Below, piece after piece: positions 1 to 10,222 of a stretch of 64,000 nucleotides of DNA. The DNA is taken from assembly GCA_964035575.1 (NCBI GenBank), contig OZ037880.1, positions 186,001-250,000 of the forward strand, written 5' to 3'. The stretch comes from Rhynchopus sp. YZ270_cl-10. Lineage: Eukaryota > Euglenozoa > Diplonemea > Diplonemida > Diplonemidae. Each line of letters opens with the position of its first letter. Position 1 is the stretch's first letter. The notes beneath the pieces are model-generated. The model made no database searches, had not been told where the DNA came from, and saw nothing but the letters and a program-made list of their open reading frames with translations. Position numbers and translations under genes: made by a program.

Positions 1-330
1 TCATCACCTAAAAAAAAAGATCGGGTCTTTGTTTGTGCGCTCAAATCCAGGCGTAACAAAAAAGGTGGAAAAAGTGTGAACTGCATGTTTTTTGTTTTCC
101 GTTTTGCTTGCCAAAGCGCTGTCTCCAATCTTTTTAACACTTGACAACTAAAAGTTGTTGCTCTGCAAAAAAAAAAAAAAAAAAAAGACAGAAAACCGCG
201 AAAGAGAAACGGGACCCACACAACACAAAAAAAAACCTAATTCAAACTCCCCATGCGAGTCCTCACGACTAAGACACACCTAATTGTTACACACGAATTT
301 CTTCTAGTACAGTTTCCAATTTTTTTTGCA

Positions 331-363
331 AGATGAACCTAAGCCTCACTGCTTTAGTCATCT
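331..363 (+). repeat. Hairpin repeat family R1, copy 1
   Basis: The core reads GATGAACCTAAGC, a short loop, then GCTTAG-like and TCACCT-like sequence. The CTAAGC and GCTTAG halves can pair as a 6-bp stem. Here the loop arm is slightly diverged. Further copies lie at 11296, 11781, 14313, 15453, 18502, 28983, 62013 (partial) and 62943, all in this orientation. Confidence 0.75.
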
Positions 364-1730
364 TGTATCAAATTTGTTACAGCAAAAAAAAAAAACAAAG
401 AACTCAAAATAAAAATAAAAATGGAAGAAAAGTTGGTACGATGACCGCCCTTCGTCGTCTTCAATAAAAAGGTGTTTTTTTTTTATGCATGCAAAACCCG
501 CATCCACAGCACTGCAAATCACTCACTGGATGATGCGTGTCGTTTATGGTCAGAGGGGGACAGTGTGGTGTTCCTGGCATACAATTGTGTATTATTTTTT
601 TTCCCCCTTTTGCTTTATGCCTTTCTGTTGTGAAGTAAAACAGAGAACCCACGACGTGTTCCACCTTGCCTCTTTTTAGTGCAAAAAATATTGGGGTATG
701 TTGATGAATGCCATTTTTTAAAAAAATCCAGATTTCATTAAAAATACACCAACCCATGCACACGGTAATAGTGAACAGATGTCACCGAGGGGGCTCTTTA
801 CTTTGACAGTCCATTTTCAGTACAGCATGCCAAAGCCTGTCTTTACCACCTGGCATCCGACATCGCCAAAAAAGAAAAAAAAAACACACAAAAACCAGAA
901 AAACAAAAAAGGGTCTTAGAACTACTCTACGAAAAAAAGTGCAAAAAAAGAAAAAACCGAAAATATAAAAAAAAAATGGTAGTGACGGAGTTAGAACAAA
1001 GGGGGAGGGGGGAGAAGAGGGAACCGAAAGGGTGTAGCTGCAGGATGCCTCGTTCTAGGCTCTGGTGTTTCTTTTTTTTTTTTTCATTTTTTTTTTTTTA
1101 TCGTGTAACCCACTTGATTTTCACCCCCCGCGGATAGGCCCGGACTGGTCCGGAAAGGACCGGTAACTGATATCGCATGTAAAATTGCACTGGACAACAT
1201 GTATTATGTGGTGGTCAAAAGTGCAATTTTTTTTTCGCCAATGGATTTGGCGGGAAAGTTATACAGACAATGTTGTCAGATTGCCCTTGCCACCTGGGGT
1301 CCCAGCTGACAAGTGACTGGGTACTGGTACTTTGGGGGTGGAACAAGGTGTGGTCAGTCACTGCTATAGCCGTTTGGAGGGTAAAATCAGGTGGGTGTGA
1401 AGAAAAAAAAAACAAACAAACAGACTTTTTAATTTTCCCGGAGAACATCACGAAAAATAAAAAAATAAAAACGAGTTACTTGCAGAACCACAGTTTCGGA
1501 ACTGCCTTTTTTAAAATCAAAAAGCATCTTAAATTTTGTTTATAATCTGATACAAAAGGAAATTGTGAAGATAACCGAAATACTCTCGTATTGGGTCACC
1601 TTCAAAAAAAAAAATAATGAAAGAAAAACAATTGAAGGATGAAGGAGCTTTCTGTGTCTACATCTTTCAAAAATTTAACGATTTTTTTTTTCCTCTACTT
1701 TTTTACTTTCGGCACAGCGCGAGCCATGCT

Positions 1731-1865
1731 AGTGAAACTCCCCTCTATTCTCTGCAACACATTTGCTGTCCAGAGAAAAATCACAACAACCCTCGCACGT
1801 AAGTACCCACTTTAAGTGGATAATTAGGGTCTGTACTCAATGTTGGCCGAAGCCTTTGTACCATA
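1731..1865 (+). repeat. Dispersed repeat family R4, copy 1
   Basis: This segment matches 37200-37334. The first ~95 bases are identical by eye, including a GTAAGTACCCACTTTAAG segment, and only a few substitutions follow. Shorter relatives around 12215-12290 and 31945-32005 keep the 3' part (TGTACTC, then TTGKCCGAAGCC). No coding potential is shared. The family looks like a short interspersed element. Confidence 0.75.
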
Positions 1866-2189
1866 TAATGTACAGACACAGTTTTATTTTTCTTTTCTTT
1901 CTAGGTTCAATGGGGTGCTTTGCTATTGGTATAAATTGTTGAGCACCAAAAAAAAAAAAGAATACACTTAACACAGTTCTCCCGAAACCAATGTACGGGT
2001 CAAACCACCCATATCGCACGCTGAAGGTGATACATAATTTTGTTTCTATTTTTTTTTTTTCTTTGCTATTTTTGCACATCCTCTGAGGATGGTGCTCTTC
2101 CCAGTAATGTGCATGTTTCTTTTCTCTTTTTTTGATAATCTGTTGTCATGTCAACAGAATCCCTTTTCTTTTTCGCCCCGAATTTTCTC

Positions 2190-2939
2190 TCAAACCTGCG
2201 CGTCCTTCTCGGACTTCTCAGACTCAGCGTTAGCGTTGTTCGGGAGGTTGCCTGAAATGGGTTCTGAGCGGATTTCCTTTACATCCTCTTCCTGCTTCGC
2301 TGATTTCTTGATGCAGCATTTGTACACAACAAAGGCCGTAATGCAGACGGCAAAGAGGATGACAACGACAATCGCGATGATCGCCCCCTTCGCGATACCG
2401 TCGTCCCCACCAGAGGAGGAGTCCTCTGCCTTCTCGACGCAGGCGTTGTCGCTGACTTCATATCCTTCAGCGCACTTCACTGCGACACACTGGTCCCCCA
2501 CCTTCCTGTCTGTGTCGAGGAATGTGAACACCGCGTTCTCCTTGGCACAGCTCCCCTCTGGTGCGGTGAACACATCAATCGACGACAGCGAGATGCCGAC
2601 AGTGAAGAGCGCCTCCAGCTCCTTCTCCATGAGTGCGGCAGCGTCCCTGTCAAGCTCAGCGCTTTTGTTCGCAGAGAGGTCAGTGATGTGCGTAAAGACA
2701 ACAAGCTTCTTGTCTTCGTTGCAGTAGGTGTGGATGTCAGACTCCGTCGACCCATCGGTCGCAGCGTTCACAGCAAGGACCAACAAGAGCGACGTCGCGT
2801 CGGGCAGCTGGTTGTTCGAGGTCGCAAGCCTGCAGGTGTACTTCGGAAGCACAATACGAACCCATCTGCTCTCCGGACCGTCAGCCGCCACAGAGGTCGC
2901 ACACAGCAGAGTCACCAGCAGAGCGAATGCAGTCTTCAT
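2190..2939 (-). CDS. Type I membrane protein with signal peptide
   Basis: 249 residues with a clear ATG at 2939. The first ~19 residues form a cleavable signal peptide (MKTAFALLVTLLCATSVAA). A ~170-residue extracellular or luminal domain with several cysteines follows (near residues 36, 73, 130, 149, 155 and 167). It ends in an acidic Ser/Gly stretch, then one hydrophobic helix (AIIAIVVVILFAVCITAFVV), a KCCIKK stop-transfer segment and an acidic tail of ~40 residues. The topology suggests a cell-surface or endomembrane protein. I recognise no family. The juxtamembrane CC could be palmitoylated (inference). Single exon. The leader on the sense strand carries a possible acceptor ATACAG ~40 nt before the ATG. 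Confidence 0.85.
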   Translation of the reverse strand: MKTAFALLVTLLCATSVAADGPESRWVRIVLPKYTCRLATSNNQLPDATSLLLVLAVNAATDGSTESDIHTYCNEDKKLVVFTHITDLSANKSAELDRDAAALMEKELEALFTVGISLSSIDVFTAPEGSCAKENAVFTFLDTDRKVGDQCVAVKCAEGYEVSDNACVEKAEDSSSGGDDGIAKGAIIAIVVVILFAVCITAFVVYKCCIKKSAKQEEDVKEIRSEPISGNLPNNANAESEKSEKDAQV

Positions 2940-3413
2940 GATGAGGAAGATGGGAATATGTGTATGAATAAGGTTCTGTATAATATTATGGTGTTCCAGA
3001 AGGGCGGGGAATTAGAGGGGAAGTGTGTGTGTGGTTTTGTTGGCTGGATTGGGAAAAAGAGGGGAAAATGCGAAAAATCAAGTAGAAAAATAAAGAACCC
3101 TAAAAACCCAAGATGGGAAGTTTATGTGGTGGCTCGTGAACGCCATTTTTCGAATTTTGGAAGTTGTCTGCAAAGAATTTGAGTAGTGTGAAAAGGGGGG
3201 GGAATATAGGTTCCTTTTTTCTTCCCTGACGACGGAAATCGGCATTTTGGGTATGGTTGCGAAGATCAACCTAAAAAAAGGCATGCTGTTTTCTAATCAG
3301 AAAAACTAGAAGAACGTGGTAGAAAAAAAAAGAAAAGAAAACGCATCAATGCCACTTCGGGTTTTCAGGATTTGCCCTTCGAAAACCGCTTTACACCTTC
3401 TTTCAAACTCCAT
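2940..3413. other. Intergenic, no feature recognised
   Basis: 474 bases between the membrane protein and the 877-residue gene. I see A-rich and G-rich tracts, but no conserved open frame and no member of the named repeat families. Confidence 0.6.
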
Positions 3414-6047
3414 TCAGAACATAATATCCTGCGTTTGATCGTATGGCGAGCTGCTATCGTCGTCTTCGCTTATGCTTTGAGCGGCTGCTTTTCGGGCGAG
3501 AGCCTCGTGGATCCGTACAATCTCACCTACACCACCACCACCACGCGCAAGCTTGCCGAGGCCACCACCGAAGGTCCCATCAGCGTCAACTAGAAACCGT
3601 ATCCCCCCGCCACTACCACTGCTTCCACGACTTCCCGGTGGATACGGTGTATGCTTACTAGTGCTTGCCCTCCGCGGCGTCTGTGAAGTGTCTTTGAGCC
3701 GTCGATAAGCTTCGCGCTTCTTCCGCAGAAGCTCTGTCTGCTTGTTTTTGGTGTTTTCATGATAAAATGGCGACGGTGGACGCGGCTTTGCGAGCCGGAA
3801 TAATGAAAAAAACCCTTTTTGCTTGACCACCTGCGCAGACCGTGAGATGAGCTTTGGCGCAGCGCTGTTGCCACTCTCTGGTGGAAGCACTACGGACTTC
3901 TTTTGCGCAAAGCGGCGGTCGTTTTTTGGAAAAGACTGTTCCCGTCGGATACTCGACTGTGGTGGTGACTTCCAAGGCACCCCTGGTCTGACCACCTGGC
4001 TTTCCACCGTCTGAATGTTCGAAATGGCGTCGTAGTCATCGGTCTTCTTACTCTTGCTCGCCTCGCTCTCAAACCCAACTGTCGCCGTTCGAATGACCAT
4101 GGTTTCATTGCGGTTACTCGTTGAATCTGTGACGGAGAACACCAAAGATCTTGATCCCATATTTTTTAAAGATGGGGTGGTGACCTCGTCTTCCTTCTCC
4201 TTTGACTTCTCAAGCAGCTGAGAGTTGGACGAATCGCGTGTAGTGTGCGAGGAAGTGGAGGAGCTGTTCATGGAGTAGTGCATGGACTCCGTCATGACCA
4301 TGGACTCATCGCGGTCGACGGAGTCGGGGGCGTCGGTGCCTCGTGATGTGATTGCTTCTTCAAAGGTGACTGTGCTGCGCATCCGCCGTGATGTAGGAAT
4401 ACTATGCCCTCTCCCACCCAAGACAACCGATTCTCGCAACAAATCCCTCTTCGACTGCATCCTGAAGGTTCCATTCGCGATTCTCGTAATCCCTGCCGTC
4501 AGCACCGCATCCGCAGAATGGTCTGGTACAATCGAGTCGCGCGTACTTCGCATGCTTGCCCGTGATGTAAGGCTCTTCTCCTTATTCTCGATGTCCCGAT
4601 CTCTGCTCATATTCACAGAATCCCCTAAATACGAGGAGTTGATCACGTCATCAGGGGTAACATTTGATTCGCAAACGCTTTTGCGTTGATTCGTGACATT
4701 AAGGACCATCATCGCAAGACCTATCCGTTTGAGAGCCACCTTTTCACGCGCTTGATCCTCCGTCATCTCTTTGTCTTCAGAGCCTTCTGGAGCAGTTTTG
4801 CGGGCCCTCTGTCCAACAACTTGCAATGCGCGTTTGAGGGTGTCGGTGCCTGGTATGGCGACTTCGGGTTTAGGGACGATGTGGTCTTCTGTTACAGAGG
4901 TGTGGTCTTTCTTCTGCTCCTTCCAGTACCACCAGTTGAGGAGAGACATGAAGGTGTTTTGGTCTTTTTCTTCTCCGCCTAGGTCTTCGCTTTCGATGAA
5001 GTTGTCGAAGGGGGCGGAGGCGAAGGAGGACTCTTCCATTCCACGGGAGGCGACGTCGCGGTTGTACGCGACGTTCATGCCTTCGTCGACAAAGGTTTGG
5101 AGTTTCTTTGCGACGGCTAGTTGGTTGCGGATGGCGGCGATGGAGCCGGGGTTGCGTGCGATGGCTTTGGTGGGGAGGTAGATCATCTCGCGGAACTCTT
5201 GGAAGTCGATGCCCTCGCCACAGAGGATCTGCGCAAAGCGTACGACCTCCTTGTAGCCTAGCGAGTTGCAGAAGGGGTGCTTCAGTGTTTCGACGTGGGA
5301 AAGAAGGATCACCCCGCCAGGGTCTTCTCCATTGATGCCAGGTGTACCGCCAAAGTCGACGAAGACGTCTTCAGCCTGCGCAGAGTCGAGTGAAATGAGA
5401 TTGGAGAATTTGTCAAACTGCAGCTCCCCCGGCTCCCCCAGCTGTGACATAGGAATGTTCATGTTGTACTGCTTCAAGTTGTCGTGTAAAAACTCGTTTG
5501 TCACCGCGCCGCCACAAAGGGACTGAAAATTTTGGAAAACATGGAAAATCTCGACATCCCCGCTGCTGTGCTTGCACAGTACGTAGTCCTCTTTGATCTG
5601 TGTGATGAGGCGGATGAACATCGGGTACGTCAGCTCCGTGACACCGGGTGCGTCGGCTTGCTCCCTTTGGACGAAGGTTTGCACCATTTCCTTCATAACA
5701 GCGTTGGGGACGGTGGGGAGGTTGAGCGGCTCAATTACTTTGATGATATTCGCCACGCTGGCAAGCGCAACGGGTGTGTGCTCCGCAAGCACGGCCCGGC
5801 AGACCTCTAACTCATGATGCGTCAACAGCTCCTCCGACGGCGTCACGTTCACAACCTTTGCCGACACCTTGCTTGTCTCCTTCGAGGCCTCACCCACATG
5901 AGGCTTCTCCGCAACATGCGTGGAGTGAGGACACGGTATGTTCGGTGTGCACACAATGCCTCTTGTGCGTAGGTTAACATTGGATACTTTAGACCCAGGG
6001 CGCGCGACGCCTGCAGGCATGCTGCGGAAGGCAGAGACGACAGGCAT
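3414..6047 (-). CDS. 877-residue protein, EF-hand-like N-half, disordered C-half
   Basis: Single exon with ATG at 6047. Residues ~70-330 form an alpha-helical region whose repeated helix-loop-helix spacing resembles degenerate EF-hands, but I find no loop with a full set of calcium ligands. Residues ~330-877 are rich in Ser, Thr, Arg and Lys (many RS, SxR and TS motifs), with a Gly-rich patch near the C-terminus, and look intrinsically disordered and phosphorylatable. It is probably a cytoskeletal or scaffold protein (inference only). The leader is strongly pyrimidine-rich (a CT repeat at 6097-6113 on the sense strand) followed by CAACAG, a good candidate acceptor 5' of the start. Confidence 0.85.
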   Translation of the reverse strand: MPVVSAFRSMPAGVARPGSKVSNVNLRTRGIVCTPNIPCPHSTHVAEKPHVGEASKETSKVSAKVVNVTPSEELLTHHELEVCRAVLAEHTPVALASVANIIKVIEPLNLPTVPNAVMKEMVQTFVQREQADAPGVTELTYPMFIRLITQIKEDYVLCKHSSGDVEIFHVFQNFQSLCGGAVTNEFLHDNLKQYNMNIPMSQLGEPGELQFDKFSNLISLDSAQAEDVFVDFGGTPGINGEDPGGVILLSHVETLKHPFCNSLGYKEVVRFAQILCGEGIDFQEFREMIYLPTKAIARNPGSIAAIRNQLAVAKKLQTFVDEGMNVAYNRDVASRGMEESSFASAPFDNFIESEDLGGEEKDQNTFMSLLNWWYWKEQKKDHTSVTEDHIVPKPEVAIPGTDTLKRALQVVGQRARKTAPEGSEDKEMTEDQAREKVALKRIGLAMMVLNVTNQRKSVCESNVTPDDVINSSYLGDSVNMSRDRDIENKEKSLTSRASMRSTRDSIVPDHSADAVLTAGITRIANGTFRMQSKRDLLRESVVLGGRGHSIPTSRRMRSTVTFEEAITSRGTDAPDSVDRDESMVMTESMHYSMNSSSTSSHTTRDSSNSQLLEKSKEKEDEVTTPSLKNMGSRSLVFSVTDSTSNRNETMVIRTATVGFESEASKSKKTDDYDAISNIQTVESQVVRPGVPWKSPPQSSIRREQSFPKNDRRFAQKKSVVLPPESGNSAAPKLISRSAQVVKQKGFFSLFRLAKPRPPSPFYHENTKNKQTELLRKKREAYRRLKDTSQTPRRASTSKHTPYPPGSRGSSGSGGGIRFLVDADGTFGGGLGKLARGGGGVGEIVRIHEALARKAAAQSISEDDDSSSPYDQTQDIMF

Positions 6048-7753
6048 GATGGAGGAGGAGGTTAGGGGTTGCCCCCCCCTGTTGTGGAGTGGGGCGGAGA
6101 GAGAGAGAGAGAGAAAGGGGCAAATGTTTTTATTGATTATTGATTATTGATTGAGTTGTAGACAGGAGCGTGTCCTGACTTTTTTGAAAAGGGGTGGTGT
6201 CTGAAGCCCTTCGTAGCCAAACCCTGTCGCGTTGAGAAGAATGTGAAGTAGATGCGAGAACCCAGCTCCAGTCTCTGCCAGCTGACATATACAGGGTAGC
6301 CATCAAGAGCTGCGTCGCAGACCTCCCAGAAGAGGGGCACCGGCACCCACCGCGTAGGGCCATGCTTGACACAGAAGCTGCGTCCACATCCACGACCGCC
6401 CAGGACATACCGTGAAATCGGAGGGTGAATAAAAGCGGGGAAAGGAGGGGGTTAGATTTTTTGGTTTTGCCACCGTCGTGCAATGTTTATCGTTTATTTT
6501 TGGGGAGGCGAGACAGGGGAGAATGGAACCGGGAAAAACAAAGAAAACTTGAGAAAAAAAAGATGTTCACAATATCATAAACCGTTTAATCGAACTCATC
6601 TCCTTTTTCTGGCGCATCTGCAAAAAAGAATAGGGAGAAAAGCTTGAGGGTAAATGAATATCGAAGACCCATCTTGAAAAGTTTTCGAGAGAGAAAAAAA
6701 TAAAACAATAACGCAAGTCTAAAAGCTGCATGAGTGGCGCCTATTTCTACTCCTTTTGCCGACAGCTGAGCACGGAAAAAAGTCACGTGCGACATGAGAC
6801 TGATCAAAAAAAAAAAGTGAAGTTGATAGTGCAAACGCCTCTGGGACGCAGGCATTGACACTCCGCAAAAAAAGTGAAGTTAATAACACAAAACGCAGGG
6901 CGAAAAGTGCCGAAACTCCGTGGGGGGGGTAAAAAAAATGCCCCCCTTTTTTTTGAATTTACCTTGAGTATATTTTGCTTTATTTTCAAAGGGAAAATAG
7001 AAAACTACACGCGTTAAGGAACGCGATTTTGTCATTTACCTTCCCTTGGTTGCGAAACATAACTTAAGGCAAAGCCATAAAACAGAGGGGGCATAGCAAG
7101 AAACTTGGGGGGAAAAAACGGCTAAAGTGTGGGATTTTCTATTCGGGCTAAAAATACAAAGGAAAAGGCCAATGCCTCTTCCTGAGCTTTTACTTTTGGT
7201 ATAAAACGCACAGCAGAAAAAGGTGGGGCAAAAAAAAAAAAAAATACAAAATATTTTTGTTGCGTCCCTTGACAAGAGATGCATTTTCATTTGATACTGT
7301 TATTTTTTTTTTCTTTCGTTCGCGTAAAGTGGTAAGTTTGTTTTTCTCTGTCATCATGTTTCCATTTGGAAAGATATTCCAAAATAAACCCCATTTTTCA
7401 TCGTGCTTGTTGATTGAAAGTGAGGAGGGGTAGAGGGTAGAGGGGTGGCACATCCCATTTCCAGCTATTTTCCAATTGTTAATTTTGTCAATTTGAAAAG
7501 GAAAAAAATGGAAAATAGTTGTCTGAAAACACCCCACCTTTTTCCGCCACCACCTCCTTGCGCCACAAAAAAAAATTTCTGCCATAAGAAAAAAAATAAT
7601 CTAGAAGGGAAGGGTGGGGGAATAGGGTAGTTTTGTGCTTAAATAGCACAGCAAATCAGCTGATTTTCTTTTTTTTGGTTTGTTTGTATAGTTTTTCACC
7701 TAAAAAAATCCCCTCCCAACCCTGCAAAATGGCTGATGTACGTAGTTTTTGTT
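6048..7753. other. Intergenic with an open coding-like segment and a repeat
   Basis: The minus strand is open for ~95 codons at about 6137-6420, with unbiased protein-like composition (it includes CVKHGPTRWVPVP and YPVYVSWQRLELG). It has no ATG and is preceded in frame by TAA, so it would need an upstream exon that I cannot find. Treat it as a possible orphan exon or relic. A repeat R2 fragment lies at 6816-6866. The rest is AT-rich with long A/T runs. Confidence 0.4.
6816..6866 (+). repeat. Repeat family R2, partial copy
   Basis: Follows an A-run and begins GTGAAGTTGATAGTGCAAAC. It matches the 5' 50 bases of the fuller copy at 7893, then stops at CACTCCGC and is followed by a second, diverged GTGAAGTTAATA start at ~6871. 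This looks like a truncated tandem pair. Confidence 0.75.
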
Positions 7754-9594
7754 TTAGATCGCCATCTCCATCTTGATGGTGGGGAGGGGCATGTACTCGA
7801 TGATCTTGAAGTCGCTCATCTCGTAGTCCTCAATGTTGTCGTGGTGCTTCATGATCTGTGCGGCGTGGTGTTTATGATGGTGTTTTATTACAAAGTGAAG
7901 TTGATAGTGCAAACGCCTCTGGGACGCAGGCACTGACACTCCGCGGGTTATCGAACCCCGGAGTGTTGCGCATGGGAGTGGTTACAAAAGAATTTTAAAG
8001 TACAAAACGTCTCACCGTCCACACCTTGCAGACGCAGTGGATTTACATTGGACTTACAAACATTTCCCCCCTCGCTACGTTTCTATGAAGAATTGTAGAA
8101 TTATAGTCACATCTGTCCAAATTTTAGGACAACAGAAAAGAGAGGAACATCCTCAAGCAGATCCTTGAGCCTCTTCACATCAAAAAAAAAAAATCAGAGA
8201 AATCCTCGCAATAGACAAAACAATACCTTGATGGACGGGAAGGGGCGAGGGTCTCTCTTGAGCTGCTCCTGAAGGGGCTCAACGTGGTTGGAGTAGACGT
8301 GGGTGTCACCCATGGAGTGGATGAAGTCGCCAGGCTTGAGCCCGCAGATGTTCGCAAGCATGACGGTGAGGAGCGAGTAGGAGGCGATGTTGAATGGGAT
8401 ACCGAGCCCCATGTCGCAGGACCTTTGGTACATCTGGCAGGACAGCTCGCCGTCAGCGACGTAGAACTGACACATCACGTGGCATGGGGGAAGTGCCATG
8501 TCGCCCAGGGCCATGGGGTTCCAGGCAGACATGATGATTCTCCTGTCGTCAGGGTTGTTCTTGATCTTGTCGATCACCTCTGCCAGCTGGTCCTTCCCCT
8601 TTCCAGTGTAGTCGTCGTGGCAGGTTCCGTACTCAGCACCAAAGTGGCGCCACTGGAAGCCGTAGATGGGTCCCAGGTCGCCCTCGGCACGCTCGGTGAG
8701 ACCTCTGCTGTCAAGGAAGGCGCGGGTCCCGTTGTCGTCCCAGATGCCTACCCCCTTCTCCTTGAGGGTCTTCCCGTTGGTCTCGCCCTTGATGAACCAG
8801 AAGAGCTCCTCGGCAACACCCTTCCAGAAGACGCGCTTTGTGGTGAGCAGGGGGAAGACCCCGTCGCGGAGCGAGAAACGCATTTGGGCGCCGAATTTGG
8901 AGATGGTTCCGGTGCCGGTCCTGTCGCTCTTCTTCTTTCCTGTGAGGATGATGTCCTCAACGAGGTCCAGGTACTGACGTTCGTCGCGGTTCTTCTTGAC
9001 GTACTTCACGAATTTGAAGGTGACCTCTGATGCAGGGTCCTTCTGCTCCTCGGAGGTTGTGGAGGCGTAGAAGCCGTTCTCGAGGGGCGCGAAGTTGACG
9101 GACACATCACACTCGTAGTCCTTCTCAATGTGTGTCACAAAGATGTTGTGCAGAGCAGGGCGCAGTGCGCTGTCCTTGAGACACTCTTCGATCAGCGCGG
9201 CACCACCGATGACAAAGACACGGTCGATCTTTGCGAGGAAGTCGTTCGTCGCGAGAAGCTTCAGAGCGTCCGAAACACTACCATTCACAACGTGGACATT
9301 GTCCAGCCCCGGGGCGATCTCATCCTTGGTGACAGTGCTGCTGAGGACAACGTTGTGCCTGCCAGCAAGCGGGCGGAACTTCTCTGGAATCGAGAGGTAC
9401 GTCTTGCGCCCCATGATCACAACGTTCTGGTTCACCGCAGTGTCAACCTTGGAGGTCGAGGGCTTCAGGGAGGTTTCCTTGAAGTGCTTCATGTCCGCAG
9501 GCAGGTTCCATGGCAGTGTTCCCGCCTTGCCGATACCCCCAGCACTGTCCGCAGCGTACACCACAGAGAACGGATGCAAAATCTCCCACGTCAT
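7754..9594 (-). CDS. DHFR-TS: Bifunctional dihydrofolate reductase-thymidylate synthase
   Basis: Two exons, 9594-8227 and 7855-7754, give 489 residues. DHFR (residues ~10-200) reduces dihydrofolate with NADPH and shows [17 protein letters not shown] and VIGGAAL. TS (~208-489) methylates dUMP with methylene-THF and shows RTGTGT, the nucleophile Cys371 in [11 protein letters not shown], and [14 protein letters not shown]. The last exon restores the conserved end PTIKMEMA. The linker is short, unlike the long one in apicomplexans. The intron (donor GTATTG, acceptor CACAG) is 371 nt and carries an R2 repeat. The open frame extends 9 nt 5' of the chosen ATG, but only through a GTG. The fusion is typical of many protists, including kinetoplastids and alveolates. 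Confidence 0.97.
7893..7975 (+). repeat. Repeat family R2, full copy inside the DHFR-TS intron
   Basis: Starts GTGAAGTTGATAGTGCAAAC. It ends in a strong hairpin in which ACACTCCG pairs with CGGAGTGT around an inner GGGTT/AACCC stem. On the gene-sense strand it contains GGGGTTCGATAACCC, which resembles a tRNA T-arm or pol III B box, and it ends toward a T-rich run. It lies ~38 nt from the splice acceptor. A tRNA-derived SINE is possible, but I see no A box. Confidence 0.75.
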
Positions 9595-10222
9595 TTTAAA
9601 CACACTTCGCCGAAGGATCTTAGGTTGCTAGTGCCCCACACAAATGAAAAGGGGTTTTTTTTCCTGTGGTGGTGGGGGTTAGAGAGGGGGGGGAGAAACA
9701 CGTTGAGAGCAGCTGAGAAAAAAAAAATGTTGGTAATATAGATGATCTAGCCCTTTTGTGTTGTGTTGTGTTGTGTTGTCACATTTTGCCATTCGTTATC
9801 GGAGTATTGTGTAGATTTGCACAAATTCTATCCACATTGGACTTCAATTTGGGAGAACAGAAACGTTTTGAGTCACGAATGAAAACGAGAAAAATCCACT
9901 TTTTTTTTTGTAAAGACGCACGTTTCGATTTTCTCGATTTTCTGCTGGGGTTGGCGGGGAGAGTGGGCGGAGGGGGGAAGAAGGCATGGGGGGAAAGGAG
10001 AGAAATGGTGGTTTCGGCGATGAGATCATATGAAGGATGCCACTTGATGTATCCCTTGAAGGTCTCCTTGTCACGAATATTCCTTTTTTGTTCTTCGTAA
10101 TGATGTCGTTCTCCTTTGCACGGTTTTTACCGTGTCGCAAATGAAGTTTGCGTTCTCTTCAAGTGCAGCAACCCAATAGCAACAACAAAAAAAAAAAAAA
10201 AAAAAAAATTATAAGATGAACC
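9595..10222. other. Intergenic 5' of DHFR-TS
   Basis: Contains a (TTGTG)n microsatellite at ~9757-9780 and long A-runs. One minus-strand frame around 9900-10125 reads protein-like (it includes KETFKGYIKWHPSYDL) but has no start and no matching exon. I do not call it a gene. Confidence 0.5.

Larger units (their letters stand above)
1..2189. other. AT-rich gene-poor stretch with repeats
   Basis: No supportable gene. The stretch is full of A and T homopolymers on both strands. It holds one hairpin-repeat copy (331-363), a short GC palindrome cluster around 1138-1165, and the first copy of a ~130-bp dispersed repeat (1731-1865) that recurs at 37200. Short open frames here are low-complexity Phe/Lys-rich artefacts. 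Confidence 0.7.

Noticed and set aside
2089..2727. 212-residue plus-strand frame
   Set aside because: Complement of the signal-peptide membrane protein, which has coherent topology.
7940..7965. A tRNA gene around the T-arm-like sequence
   Set aside because: No acceptor stem, D-arm or anticodon arm can be folded around it.
8284..9030. 248-residue plus-strand frame
   Set aside because: Antisense of DHFR-TS; Val/Leu/Glu-rich pattern typical of a shadow.
9595..9603. Nine-nt 5' extension of DHFR-TS
   Set aside because: It would start at GTG; the ATG at 9594 gives the expected N-terminus.
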